A stretch of DNA of 64,000 nt, taken from Pisolithus tinctorius (taxonomy: Eukaryota > Basidiomycota > Agaricomycetes > Boletales > Pisolithaceae). This document shows positions 24,379-35,944 of the stretch, piece after piece. Position numbers and translations under genes: made by a program. How positions within the stretch are numbered: the first letter of the stretch is position 1; each line of letters opens with the position of its first letter. Under the pieces are notes generated by a model that had not been told where the DNA came from, made no database searches, and worked only from the letters and a program-made list of their open reading frames with translations. The DNA lies in contig JANFAH010000004.1 in NCBI GenBank assembly GCA_024663395.1, positions 3,224,001 to 3,288,000 on the forward strand, written 5' to 3'.

Positions 24379-25268
24379 TGTAGGATTTGGTAAAAGATAA
24401 ACCTAGAAATAGTAAAAATCAGTGATGGGCAAGTATGTGCTCAACCCAAGAGGGAGATTCTTGCTGGAGAAAAGAAGTGCAGTAAAAATGTGAAAAATGC
24501 GAACTAGAAAAGAAGACTTAGCTCTAGCTGTCATCTACCTCTTGCCAGTCCTCCTGGCCCTTTGGGTACTCCCCAAAGTAATAACTCTAACCTCAAAAAC
24601 TCACTGAATTGCGAGACTATAATACCCTGCTGCTGAGGGACTCTGACATGAATTGGTTCCCTGGTAAACTGAACTTGCATGAACACAGCGCATGCACTTA
24701 GTCAGCCATGTGGCTGCTCACTGTTACGCTTGACCGAAGTCAAGACGTAGAGAGAGCTCAAACGCAGACTATGGTTTCCACTGAGCAAACGGCTGCAGTG
24801 ACCTCAGTAAACAACTGAGGATTTGGGGCAACACCAGTTAAGAGTGGTCCTTGTTAGGGACACTGAGGGCAAAGTTCTGAGAACACTGCGTATGATTGAG
24901 CAGCTCAAGTCTGGGTTTCCAGGACTTGAGCCGTCGGTCTAAATACTACAGGGAGAGGACCATGAGGCGTCCTCATGTACCTCGAGGTAACTACGCCATT
25001 GGTTGAACAATGACAATGCATGTCCTAAGCATGTAACCGAGCCAGTAACGCTAGTGGTGGAAATAGAGAGCCATCAGATCAGAGAGAAGACGGCTCTAAA
25101 AGGAAACTAAGTCCATCGGATCAAAAAGCAAGGTAATTGTACAGGAAAGGAAAAGTTTAGGGGTGAAACGTAACACTCACCACTAAGTCCAGTGGTACAA
25201 ACATGAAAACAAAAGCAAGAAATAAAACAAAAGTCCCCAATCCCTATCTCCCAACCAAGACAACTTCT
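24379..25268 (+). repeat. Dispersed repeat R2, copy A (about 431 bp), split by a solo LTR
   Basis: Begins TGTAGGATTTGG and ends CAACTTCT. It matches 51916-52344 along its whole length apart from the solo LTR at 24722-25175. Both ends are sharp between copies, so it is a mobile unit, but I see no terminal repeats or coding. Copy A has no matching target duplication. Confidence 0.75.
24722..25175 (-). repeat. Solo LTR, family LTR-1 (454 bp)
   Basis: TGTTACG..CGTAACA with target duplication CTCAC at 24717-24721 and 25176-25180. The matching empty site is in R2 copy B near 52250. Sense is minus (same family as 6215-7488). It keeps the start 11-mer AGACTTGAGCT on the minus strand. Confidence 0.9.
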
Positions 25269-25296
25269 TGTAGGGAATTTGATCTCATTCCCTACA
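25269..25296. repeat. Perfect 10 bp inverted repeat with 8 nt loop
   Basis: TGTAGGGAAT and ATTCCCTACA flank TTGATCTC, immediately after R2 copy A. Function is unknown; it may be a small foldback remnant. Confidence 0.5.
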
Positions 25297-25360
25297 TCCA
25301 AGGGGTGGTTTAGAATTCGACCATCCTCGGTTGCTCTTCTCCTCACATGGATGCTCTTTC

Positions 25361-27677
25361 TGTGAGTCAAAGTGTGGAATGCTGGTGAAAACCAAACAAA
25401 TCCAACACAAAAGACAAATAAGAGCAAGTGGTGGTTTGCCTCCATGGAGCCTGGAGTGCAGAAAAACCTAAATGTGGGGGAGACTTCAAGTGGAGGTGCT
25501 CCTGGCACAAGTCATTGACAAGTTATGCAGGAGAAGATGAATGGATGATGATTGAATGGGGGATGCTGAACAGAGTGAAGGTGTTCAGCCGAAAGGACTT
25601 CTGGAATGATGGACTTTGATACAATGTGCTCCTGGCACAAGTCATTGATGAGTTATGCAGGAGTGGATGGATGACTAAGCAGGACTGCTGACCAAGTGGG
25701 GATAAAGCTTCAGATAAATGATGGAGGTAGATAGACCCCCTTTGTAGAGCCTCAACTACCAATGATACAAATGAAGACAGATAGACTCTTCTGAATGAGC
25801 CTCAACTGTCAATGACAAGATATGCTGAGCTGAGCTGAACTGACTGCTGAGTGACTTCTTGATTGCTTGATTGCTTGGGGGTGGCTAAGTACATGGGGGT
25901 TTATATACTGTGGGGGGAGCACAGCTTGTGACAAACAAGGCACAAACACTTGGTAAGTAATGAGTAAGGACTGGGTAATCATGACAAGTAGGTGAGAAAT
26001 GAAAAGTAAGCAAGCAAAGAAGATTGGTAAGTATTGGCAATGAACGAGTCAAGGATAGTCAAAATATCACAAAATGAGTCAAATGGAGTCAGAACTGAGT
26101 AAGCACACTGATATCACATTGGGGGGTGGCGATGCAGGTCAGATCTTGGTGGAGACATCTCTAGATCCAAAGATGGCATGACAGATGGGTGGTGTTTCCA
26201 GGTAGGGAAGTATTAATTCCAGAATTGAAGGGCATGAGTCAGGCATCAAAGGGGCTAGGGCATTGGGGGTCTGTGGGGCAATGGGAGCATAAGCGATTGC
26301 ATCTCCCACCCTTCCATCCTCTCAGTGAAGTTAACAAAAACTTCATGAATGGGGCTCTGATGGAGGAGGAGAAGGGGGGATGCCTTCTGCTGGATCTTGC
26401 AGTAAGAAGTCAAGATGCATGTCATACTTGTCATGAATGTGATCAGGGAGGCTGGAGAACAGTAGACTATGTTGCAGCTGTTGCAATGTGGGAAGAATGA
26501 TGGACAAGACTGGAATAAAGATGGTGCAGGGAGCAGGGAGGAATGATCCATATGCTTTATCAACTGGGGAGACTGAAATGACCACATAAGACCTTTCTAA
26601 CCAAGTGACAGACCTGAGGCGACCAAAGAATGTCCTTCTGGAAGTCATACTGACAAGGAGAACTGTTATGCTCAACCAAAGTCAAGATGTAGGGAGAGCT
26701 CAAACGCAGTCGAAGGTTTCTACTGAGCAATGGCTGCAGCAACCTCTGTAAATGACAGAGGATTTAGTCAATGCCAGTAAGAGTGGTCTGGGTTAGGGAC
26801 ACTGAGGGTGAAGTTCTGAGGAACACTGTGTATGATTGAGCAGCTCAAGTCTGGGTTTCCAGGACTTGAGCCAGCAAGCTAAATACTACAAGGAAATGGA
26901 CCATGAGGTGTCTGCATGTAATGAGGTAACTATGCCATTGGTTGAACAATGATGACACATGTCTGAAGCATGTATGAGAATGTATCGCTAGTGGTGGAAA
27001 CAGAGAGCCATTGGATCAAGGAGAAGATGGCTCAAAAGGGAAAGATGTCCAACAGATCAAATGCAAGGTGAATGTACAGTGAAAAAGGAAAAGATAGGGG
27101 TGAAACATAACAAGAACATGCTAACCAAGCTGCATGGGATGAGATGGGGCTGACAATGATGGGATGAACCAGGAGGCTTCAGGATGGAAGCTGGTGGGAA
27201 TGCCTGGCAGATATACATAGCCACTGTCTCTGACAAATGAGACAAGTGAGACGATCAATGAAGAGGTGGCCATGATTGATGGACTTAGCGAAATGAGCAT
27301 CTGATGGATGGAGTGCTGTAGAAATGTGTAGGGTGCAAGGATCCTCTCCAAATTTGGAAGGCAGAATCGCATGGCTGAGCACTTTAAGCGAGTGTGGGAA
27401 CGGAGTCGATATCTTTGGCAATGGTGGAGATATGACAAAAACTGGAATGCCATACATGGGCACTAAAAACCTTTAGTGCATGCTTAACTTGCTTCCTCTT
27501 TTCTCTTTAGCACTGATGACTCATTCTTGTGCAAGGGATGACTGTTAATGTCCAGCAGTCTTTCTATGCATGAGGCCTTTAGTCTTCATCTGCATGGCAT
27601 GGGCATTGTGCACAACTCATCAACGAGTTAGGCAGAGTCAGCTGTAACCATGTCCACAACACCTTTGGTGTGTGACA
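25361..27677 (-). repeat. 1.86 kb dispersed repeat R3, left copy, with nested solo LTR
   Basis: In reverse orientation it matches 59043-60903 end to end (TGTCACACACC at one end, TTTGACTCACA at the other) once the 449 bp solo LTR at 26664-27112 and its 5 bp duplication are removed. The minus strand keeps the same reading frame as the ORF in the right copy, interrupted only by the LTR, despite many C-to-T differences. It contains TATA-like GTATATAAACCCCC on the minus strand near 25900. No target duplication is seen. Confidence 0.8.
26664..27112 (-). repeat. Solo LTR, family LTR-1 (449 bp), inside R3
   Basis: TGTTATG..CATAACA with target duplication AGAAC at 26659-26663 and 27113-27117. The intact empty site is visible in the right R3 copy near 59610. 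Confidence 0.9.
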
Positions 27678-28600
27678 TTGCCCTCACACTTGTTTCCCTT
27701 GACTTCACCCCATATCCTTGCCCTCAAACTCCCCCAACTTCACCACACCTACTTCACTCTCTACCCTTGTGCCCTTCAAACACAACTCCTTTCCCAAGAT
27801 GCACCCCCAAACTTGCAGAACAACCCTCTTCATCCTCAAAACCTTTCGCCCTCTGACACAACTCTGTCCACCCACAAACACCACCTGGCCTTGAGCACTC
27901 CCCTCACCACCCAAACTTCAAACCAAACCACAATGGAGACAAACTCCAGGCAAACAAACAAGTGAGTAACAAATCAAGTGCAGAGTAGAGCAGCAGCAGC
28001 TCTTTGAGGTGCAGTTTTCAGCCCTCTACAAAGCATCTCAAATACATATATGTACCTATAAAAAAAACTCCTGATCAGTCATGTATTTACAATCCTTGTA
28101 CACATGCTGCCTCAACTCCTTTTTGTCCTTAAGACAATCTAGCACAAGGAAAAACAATGAAACCCAAAAATATACATCAGGGTGAGCAGGATCACTTGAG
28201 CACTAGTGCGACTTGGTTGAATGATGTCACACGAAGCAAAACTTGTATTAAGGAAAACTATATATGATATGCTCACTGGGACCTCCTCTATACCATCCAT
28301 TTCAATCTCACACCCCTGACTTTCTGAGTGTGCGCCTGCTTGCCTTCTCATACTTTGTCAGGTACTCCATCAGGTGGCTGAAGCCCTTGCACTAAGTGTC
28401 ACTGAGTGACCTTGAGTTGCCCATAGTTGTTTACCACTTGTTCATGGCTAGAAACAAATATCTCAAAGTAGCACAGGTTTGAACTATAATAAAAGCTGTC
28501 ACCTTAGCTCCATAGCTCCTTGAGCTTGCTTTGAATATAGGTCTTTGACCCTGATGGGTGTAGGCACTGACTTTGTTTGATCTTGACCATGAGAAGCTTT
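27678..28600. other. Unassigned, pyrimidine-rich then mixed sequence
   Basis: 27678-27960 is C/T/A-rich on the plus strand with short Pro/Leu-rich frames that look compositional. 27961-28600 has no recognisable coding or repeat to another part of the window. Confidence 0.4.
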
Positions 28601-30030
28601 CAAAGTCGAGGTTTGTCCTCACAACTCAGTAGTTGCCCATGTTCACAGTCAACCATTCATGCCTGAACTTGTCAAATACCCTAACACCAAATATTTGTAA
28701 GTAACTTGTCACAAAAACAAAAAGAAACAAAGAGTGCTCAGGCTCTGGGTGTGAATTCACATCACCTTGAACCTGCTGTGTGCAACTTAGTCATTCTAGC
28801 CAGCCTTGCTTCTCTATGATCTTTGTGGCAGCACATGAAGTCCCTTTTGCAACCTCTTGTCAGTCTGAATGTTGCCTTCGTGCTCTCAAATGCAACCATA
28901 CTTGGTCACAGTCATTAAATAGTCTTCTCAAGTGCTTGTGCTTTGCTTGTGAACTTGTATTGTCTACTCCTCCTTCAGATGTCCACATCATGTGTCAATT
29001 TCATTGTGTGTCTTAGACCTGTAGGTTTGTAAGCAAGGTGTCATAAAAACAAAATGCAAGAACAAGCTCTTGGGCTTGGTGCATGAATCTATGTTGCTAC
29101 AAATGTGCCAGGTGCATCTTGGTCACTCTAGTAGGCGATCCCTAAGAGGACTTGAAACTTTGTTACCACTTCATAGATCTTCACATAATCTAGAATACCC
29201 CAGCCATAAGTAAAATGCTTCAAGACAAACACAACACCTTGGGCCATTGAGCCCTCTTGGCAAGTCTCCAAGGTCTCTTGCATATCTTGCATGGTCTTGT
29301 GTTGCCACAGCTAGCCATTGTAGGTCAATTTGAAACCTTCATACTTGTAAGTGCAATTGTCCTTGGCTGTAGTTGTCACATATCCTAGTATAAAGCAGTC
29401 ATAAGTAAAGCAGCTCAAAGTAAAAACTGAACATTGAGCTGTTGTGCTCACTCTGTGGGACTCAGACACTTCTTGTGTGCTGTACACCCTCTCATCTACT
29501 CAAACTTGCATTGTCTTCTTCTCCTCCAGACATCTGCAGTCATGCACTGAACCAAGCTACAGTAGTTGCCATGAAACTGATTGAAGTAGCAAGTTGGAAG
29601 TGGTTCCACACTTCATCACATATCTTAGCACTGTAGATTTGTAAGTAAAATGTCATGAAAACAAAAGACAAAAATGAGTGCCCAGGCTTGGTCCATGAAC
29701 TCATGTCACTCAGTGCACTTTGTGTGTGTCATTGTTGTTCTGTCAGGCATTCCCTTGTTGCAAACTTTGGTGGATGGCTACACTGCTTGTCTACTTGAAA
29801 CCCATTGTCAGGTACCCTTTCACTGTATCCTGCTCACTTGCCCCATTTGTAGTAGTACTGTTGAGTTGCCTCATGCAACTTTGACTCCTTGGTCCACCAT
29901 ATCTCCTCATATGTCACTGCACTCTGTTGTAGATACTGGGTATTCCTATAGTAATGCAGCTGTGAGTGGTACAACACAAAACAAAAGGTAAGGGATGAGC
30001 TGTCAAGCTCAGCATGTGAATCTTCTATGC
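28600..30030. repeat. Diverged tandem array, left part
   Basis: Imperfect units of about 180-330 bp, recognised by a GTAAGTAAAA-like core (about 28696, 29029, 29207, 29397, 29640, 29962). The core is followed some 30 nt later by an A-rich stretch and a short hairpin of the GAGC..GCTC or GGGC..GCCC type. On the minus strand the units also give related short peptides. The same units occur at 31100-32079 and 48475-49915. Confidence 0.5.
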
Positions 30031-30229
30031 TTCTCCTCCATCAAAAGTTCATTGTTGCTTCAAACAACCATCATTCAGTGACAAACTGTACCCTCATCTC
30101 TTCACACAGCCACTCATACACACCCTGTACTTTTAAGTGCAACAATCCCTGCCCATACCCATTGCATGGTCCTGTAACACCCCAGGAACAAGCTGGCACC
30201 CCACATGTGATGAAGAACACTTGTCCTTC

Positions 30230-31090
30230 AATTCAAGAACAGATGACAGGGTGTTCAAGTTCATGTGGGTCAAATGGGGTGTTGAATGCAGATAGGATGG
30301 GTTCAATGTTGAACAGGGATGTGACATAGGGACTGAGTGGCTGTGCAGAGCTGTGCAACCCACAGTGATATTCGGTTTTGGCACATATGGGAGGGAGAGT
30401 GTGGTGTAGAGGTTCGCTAGGCATTGTTGTCACACTCTCAGGGTCTAGTGCAGGTTTGCTCAAGATGGTAGATGAGCAAGAGGTAGGAGGGACGAGTTTG
30501 TCCCCTGTGAGTAGGTGCACACACATGATGTTTCTGATGTAGGTATAATCAAACAGAATATGGTTGTTGCTGATTACTTGGCTGTATCCAGGCCCAAATG
30601 CCTCCTGGGCATCATTATATGCATCAAACAGCTTGAGTGGACAGGGTACTCATTTGTCAACATTCACAATGTTGGTGCCATTAAATACAATGGTTGCAGA
30701 CCTTGTGTAGACGAGCCTATAGATGCCAGCTGCAATAGCTGCATCAACAACAGCTCTGGTGCCTTCGACACTGTCCTTGTAGTAGACAGAGAGGTCTCTC
30801 ATGCCTCACTGCAGTAACATAGTTCATATGATGTACACAGCACCTAACTCCTTCAATACATCCAACATGTCCCACTCATCAGTGACCCTCACCCTACAAA
30901 ATGAGACAGTACCATGTCTCTGCATGGTATCCAACACAGGGACAGTGTCTCCCCTTGATAGCTGTTCAATGACATGTTGCTCTACAAAGCTGCTTTGATC
31001 AATGACAAGGTAGGTGTCCCTGACTTCAAGGGGCAGGGTCATGATTTGTCTCAATCCAAACCTTTGTACTGTAGGTACTTTGTAGTTCAA
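30230..31090 (-). pseudogene. ERG26: ERG26-like pseudogene (sterol-4-alpha-carboxylate 3-dehydrogenase)
   Basis: The intact enzyme is an NAD(P)-dependent short-chain dehydrogenase that oxidises and decarboxylates C-4 carboxysterols in ergosterol synthesis at the ER. The minus strand reads DTYLVID then VEQHVIEQL and RGDTVPVLD, a decayed Rossmann start with the Gly-rich motif lost. It then reads GAVYII, EGTRAVVDAAIAAGIYRLVYT, VFNGTNIVNVDK (stop), PLKLFDAYND, FGPGYSQVI, LFDYTYIRN, LLTGDKL, LPPICAKTEYH and FNTPFDPHELEHPV. These match, in order, the conserved blocks of fungal ERG26. Segments between FDAYND and LFDYTY are deleted, removing the lysine-containing active-site region. No intron remnants are evident across the blocks, so it may be a retrocopy. 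It lies within the tandem array. Confidence 0.65.
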
Positions 31091-32079
31091 AGTTCCATTG
31101 GTATCTTGTAAAAACCTGCATTCCCTAAAACCATGTACATAGTTGTAAGTATGACACTTTGAAGAAGAAACTGAATTTCAGGCCATTGAGCCCAACCAGC
31201 ATGGTTTTGATGCTCCTTGCATGTTGTGCATCTTGTTGCAACTCTGAGACTCACTGTTGTGCTGCCACTCATAGCTGTCCTTGAGTGAAACTCAGTAAAA
31301 TCCCCTTCAATGCTTCTCTTTGGATGTCTTTTAGTTGTTGAAGTTGTCACATTGTACACTGATCTCTTCCTTCCTCAGTGTCCTCATCTACCCTAGGATA
31401 ATGTAGCTGTAAGTATAAAGTCAGGGATCCAAAATAAAAGCTTGAGCCACTGCACTCTGTATCCATGCTCATCGGGTCTCATATTTTTGATGATCACTGT
31501 TGCAGATTGGGCTGTGGTCTTTGCAGTTGTTTCACCATACTTTGTTTGTGGTTTGTTGTATGTTCTTGGATCATGATTGTTGGGACTTCAGTCACACTTC
31601 TTCGTAGACATCCATCCCCCCTACAGTGATGAAGGAGTAAGTCAAACATCTTAGAATCAAAACAGAACCCTGGGCCTTTGAGCCCAGTACCTGTGCTCAT
31701 CATGCCTTGTCTCCATCGAACAGCAAGTCTTGCCTTGTGTGGCCATTGATCAGCATCAAGTACCATCATTGTCATCACTCATGCTCTTGTCATTGCAGCC
31801 ATTGCTCATTCATAGTTTGTCATAGGTTCTTGAACTGCAATTGTGTGGATGTAGGTCGCACTTCATCACGTACTCCTGTTGTCCCTAGAGTAGCATTGAT
31901 GTAAGTAAAACACCCAAAAGTCAAAATGAAACTTTGAGCTTTTGAGCTCAACACTGGCCTCCACCATGCTGTGTCCACTGGACTGCCATTCTGGCCTCAT
32001 GTGGCCTTCAGTCTGTGTCAAACATTGTTGACATCACTGTCACTCTTGTTGTTGCTGCTCATGCTCTTCATTGTGTATA
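31091..32079. repeat. Diverged tandem array, continuation to the Ty3-C insertion
   Basis: Units with GTAAGT cores at about 31145, 31409, 31635 and 31898 and hairpins such as CTGGGC (31670-31675) with GCCCAG (31682-31687). The array is cut at 32079 by GTATA and LTR-5. It resumes after the second GTATA-flanked LTR at 48430. Confidence 0.55.
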
Positions 32080-32762
32080 TGTTATGCTGTGCTCACATTT
32101 GTTCCTCTTACAGACAATGTACAATACTGCTCATGCCCATTGCTGCCTCTGAGCGATGCTCCCTTCACCTGCAGACCACTGCCTATGCAGTTGGTCTTGC
32201 ATTCCATATGTTTCCTGTTATATCCTGCCCCTGTTTACCCTACATTGTACCATAGCTGGGCTATGCCCATTTACCCTTCCATCTGTGATCCACTGGTGGC
32301 CCTGATCCATGTGGCCATGTGACATGTGTAGCCCCACTACACATTCACCCCTACATACATACACAGTCTCCCCTCCTTTGTCATACACTCACCCCTGGTT
32401 CCCTCTGCTGTGGGGACTTGGTTATATGTGTGTACCTGCTGCATGGTGACACAGTATGACTTGACAGTACCATAGTGGGAACTCAGGTGTATGTTTGAAT
32501 GCTTTTGAATGTTTGGCCCACAGTACTTTACATATGTATATAAGCCCACATGTATTGTACTTGCTCCTCATTTGAAATCTACTTTGCAACCACCCTTAGC
32601 TCTGCTCGCTGTACCCACAAGGACTCAACAGTAGGACTTCAGTTGGCCAAGACTAGTGTCCCACTGCTAGTGAAGTTAAGTTATGCATCACTTCTCATGC
32701 AGTCATGTGCTTGTGCTACATTGCACTCAATTCATGATGCAATACAAGTCATCAGCATAACA
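32080..32762 (+). repeat. Solo LTR of Ty3-C (LTR-5, 683 bp)
   Basis: TGTTATGCTG..CAGCATAACA, flanked on both sides by the target GTATA (32075-32079 and 32763-32767). TATA box TATATAAG at 32537-32544 and predicted start ATTTGAAATCT at 32570-32580. It is followed not by the internal region but by 45 bp of target flank and a partial LTR. Confidence 0.9.
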
Positions 32763-32807
32763 GTATATCCATTTTCCCCTGCATGTTGCATGTCTTGTTG
32801 CGACTTC

Positions 32808-32947
32808 GGACTCAACAGTACAACTTTGGTTGGCCAAGACTAGTGTCCCACTGCTAGTGAAGTTAATTTATGCATCACTTCTCATGCAGTCATGTGCTTG
32901 TGCTATTACACTCAATTTGTGATGTGATACAAGTTGTCAGCATAACA
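32808..32947 (+). repeat. Partial 5' LTR of Ty3-C (last 140 bp of LTR-5)
   Basis: Starts GGACTCAACAG and ends CAGCATAACA. It matches the last 140 bp of the LTR at 32080-32762. The 45 bp before it (32763-32807) equal 48430-48474, the flank beyond the right LTR, with one C/T difference at a CpG. This shows a tandem duplication joined inside the LTR. Confidence 0.85.
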
Positions 32948-32949
32948 GA

Positions 32950-32960
32950 AGATTTCAAAT
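32950..32960 (+). promoter_or_regulatory. Putative self-primer binding site of Ty3-C
   Basis: AGATTTCAAAT, 2 nt after the LTR end, is the perfect 11 nt reverse complement of ATTTGAAATCT at 32570-32580 and 48237-48247. Confidence 0.75.
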
Positions 32961-33132
32961 CACCTGGTTACATCAAAGGCTGGACTACCCTTTGGATACC
33001 TGTGCTCTGGATCCTTGCTAGGCAAAATAGCCTGCAAAACAAGCACCTCTTGCCACCACTACAGGAACCACTGGTGTTAATCATCAGTGAGCTAGCCCCT
33101 AACACTCAGCACTAACCTTCCTCTTCATCAAT

Positions 33133-34613
33133 GTGTCTTCATGCCAAGAAGAAGGAAGTAAGAGGCCTCCATCAGCAGCCTCTTTGTTCAAACCTCCCAT
33201 GCCTTCTCATAAAGGAAAAGAAGTCCTCCAAGTGAGGCCACTTATTTGTCACCCTTTGGTAACCACTCTGAGCCCTCATATAGGTCTTGAAGACCTGCCA
33301 GTAAGGCCTCAACTTAGGCAGGTGGCAGAATCAACCTCTCCTATCGACTTTACAACCTACCATGACCCAAAGCCTTCATGCTCAGAAATTGAAACAGAAC
33401 TTCAAGGGACAGCTGGACCAGCAGACCCCATTCCCTCATCCCCATCTACTGACATATACCTTCCAACTTCTACCAATCTGATGGCAGAAGAACTCTCTCA
33501 ACACACTTCTGGACTGAACATCCAGGATCCCTTCACTGGACAGAGTAGGGTAACCCCTGAAATGGCTGCCAAATTCTACAAAAGCCTTTTTAACTGAGAT
33601 GTGGTTAGGCCTCCTAAAGGCCCTCCCCAAGGCTCCACTGGAGAAAGCATGGAGCATGACTCTAAGGGGAGCAGTATGAAGGAAATAGGCCTCAATAAGC
33701 CCTTCTCATATAACAGTGCTCACCAGGACTTTTCTGCCTGGCTGAGCAGTGTCAAACTTTACCTCACCACCAATGACCATATCTATTATGAGGACCAATC
33801 CAAGATCACATTGACCCTCTCTTACATGGGAGGTGGTTTGGCCCATGCATTTGCCAAGACCTATGTCAATGAAAATACTACCACACTTGGAGACCTCAAA
33901 TATTCAATGGCTGGGATGAGTTTGTCACAAATCTCAAGGAAAGCTTCCAAGTAGGAGATGCTAAGTCTACAGTACTTATTTACCTCTCCACTATCTGACA
34001 AGGGGACCACTCTCTTGATGAGTACATCACTGACTTCTGCAACTGCCTCAACAAAGTGCAGATCTCCACTGAAGACTCAACTGCAGCAGCCTTCTTCAGG
34101 AAAGGACTTAATGAGGAGATCAACTGATGGATCCTTATGGCTGGCCCCAAGCCAGACACTGTCGAAGATTGGATCAGTCAGGCTACAGCAGCTTGAGCAG
34201 CAATGGTGACACTCAAGGTCTTCTCTGGAAAAGCGACCCACCAAGACCACTCCTATCTCTGGAAGCAAGAAAACCCTTCTCATGGATCTTGATCCAACTC
34301 ATCTCTGAAAATTCTGTACTGAGACCCTTACACTATGGATGTTGATTGGAAGTCAAAGGTCCAATCACAGGGCAAAGCTCCTACCTGTTATGGGTGTGGT
34401 AAGACAGGGCATATGAAGTCTAAATGCCCCTCATCTGCAACAAACAATAGGTCTTGCTTGGCCAAGGAATTCTGTACTTGCATCCTAGCAATGCTCGAGG
34501 AATTCGACCAAGCCTCCAGAGACAAGGAAGATCAAGAACCAGAAGGCAAGTATAGTGGGGAGAATGATGAACCCACAGATGACAGGGGACCAAAAGGAAA
34601 CCTGGATTTTTGA
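33133..34613 (+). pseudogene. Ty3-C Gag, broken
   Basis: The disordered N-terminus (33133-33597) is followed by a TGA at 33595-33597. The capsid-like part reads NSAHQDFSAWLSSVKLYLTT and then, after a frameshift near 33920, FVTNLKESFQVGDAKSTV. The tail carries a CCHC knuckle (CYGCGKTGHMKSKC, about 34385-34430). A TGA at 34124-34126 and others replace Arg codons. Gag packages the element RNA. The capsid arrangement is ordinary for fungal chromoviruses. Confidence 0.75.
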
Positions 34614-34649
34614 AACGCTCCCCTGGTGTAGTGTCAGGAAGAGAGCCGA

Positions 34650-35034
34650 ACAGGATATGTCAATCACTTCTATCGCTGGTTTCACTTACCTTGTTGACCA
34701 TAAAAATGCTACTGTCTGAACCATCCTTGACTCAGGTGCCAAAACAAATATCATCAATTCAGCAATAGTGCAAAAGCACAACATCCTGATGTGCAAAATT
34801 GCCAGACCTTGGGAGTCAAGAAGCTACAAAGGCAGGACCAGAGATTGGGTAACCCACATCACATCCTTCAGAGCCAAGATCTGGGGGAAGACTATGCACA
34901 TCCACACATATGTCCTCAAACTTGGAAATTGGGAGTCCCTCCTCCTCAGAATGCTGTGGCTCAAAGAGCACAACCCCATAATCAGCTGGACCTCTCAAAA
35001 GCTGATCGGATGGGGGGAGCTCAACCATGGTCTT
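34650..35034 (+). pseudogene. Ty3-C protease domain, cut by Ty3-D
   Basis: Contains the aspartic protease site ILDSGAKTNII preceded by a TGA at 34717-34719 in place of Arg. Reading continues (LKEHNPIISWTSQKL) to 35034, where Ty3-D is inserted. The last five bases, GTCTT (35030-35034), are repeated at 43136-43140. The pol reading resumes there. Confidence 0.75.
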
Positions 35035-35748
35035 TGTCAAGTCCGGGCCTACTCCGACCAACTCCGACGCTATATAAGGTCTAGAGAGGGGTTCAGAAGC
35101 AAGTCCAACACAGAAGAACAGAACTCTGACTAGCGGAGTGTCGGCAGGAACGAAGACCGCCGAGACAAAGGCGGAGCAGAGTGAGGGCGTCGGGTTTAGC
35201 TCGTGCACTACCCCCTTGCACGATCTCAGCCCTCGTATTTCAGAGGGAGAGTACAGACGGAGAGTCGGAGATAACTCCGACAGACAGAAGACAGAATCGG
35301 AGGGAGTAAGAACTAAGTTGATATTCGTACTGAGGAACAGCGGAGTACAGTACATGTCTTTATACTGCTATGGAGGTACAGTAACCGGAATCGGAACTGA
35401 CATACGGAGACTCATAAGTTTTCAAGTAAAATTTCCTGGACGATGAATGAAGGGTAGATGGAGGACATACGAACGGGTAACACAGAACATCCAGAAAAGG
35501 AAGCAGTCCAGGCGCTGGACCATGCGGTGAGCACGCTGTGGAGTACCTGACTGCGAAGGTAGTCACATGACCCCTCAGAGGACAGACTGCTCGGTCTGGT
35601 AGGAGAGCGACACAAGTCTGACAGTAGTCGGAGCAGAGATGGTTCGCAACCAACAGAAGTTGGGCGGAGTTGGTGCGGAGTGAGTGAATGACTGGCGGAG
35701 TGGAGCGCGGAGTGAGTAAGGGCTTAGTGTGAATGCACGGTTATGACA
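35035..35748 (-). repeat. 3' LTR of Ty3-D (LTR-2, 714 bp)
   Basis: On the plus strand TGTCAAGTCC..GGTTATGACA. It lies upstream of the plus-strand antisense gene at 35945 and may contribute to its transcription. The adjacent C-run at 35751-35760 is the polypurine tract of the minus-strand element. Confidence 0.95.
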
Positions 35749-35944
35749 GTGCCCCCCCCCTAGGGCCTGAACCCCTGAAGGCCGCATGTACGGAACGAGA
35801 TCAACACGAGTTGATCATTTGAAATTATTTTGATGCCTCGAGGATAATGGGTTTAGCCACGGCGGAGCTCCGTTGGAGTTCGAAGTTCCGCTTAAAAACA
35901 CGTGTTAGGGTACCAATCCCTCGTATCCCATCCCCCCCACCATC

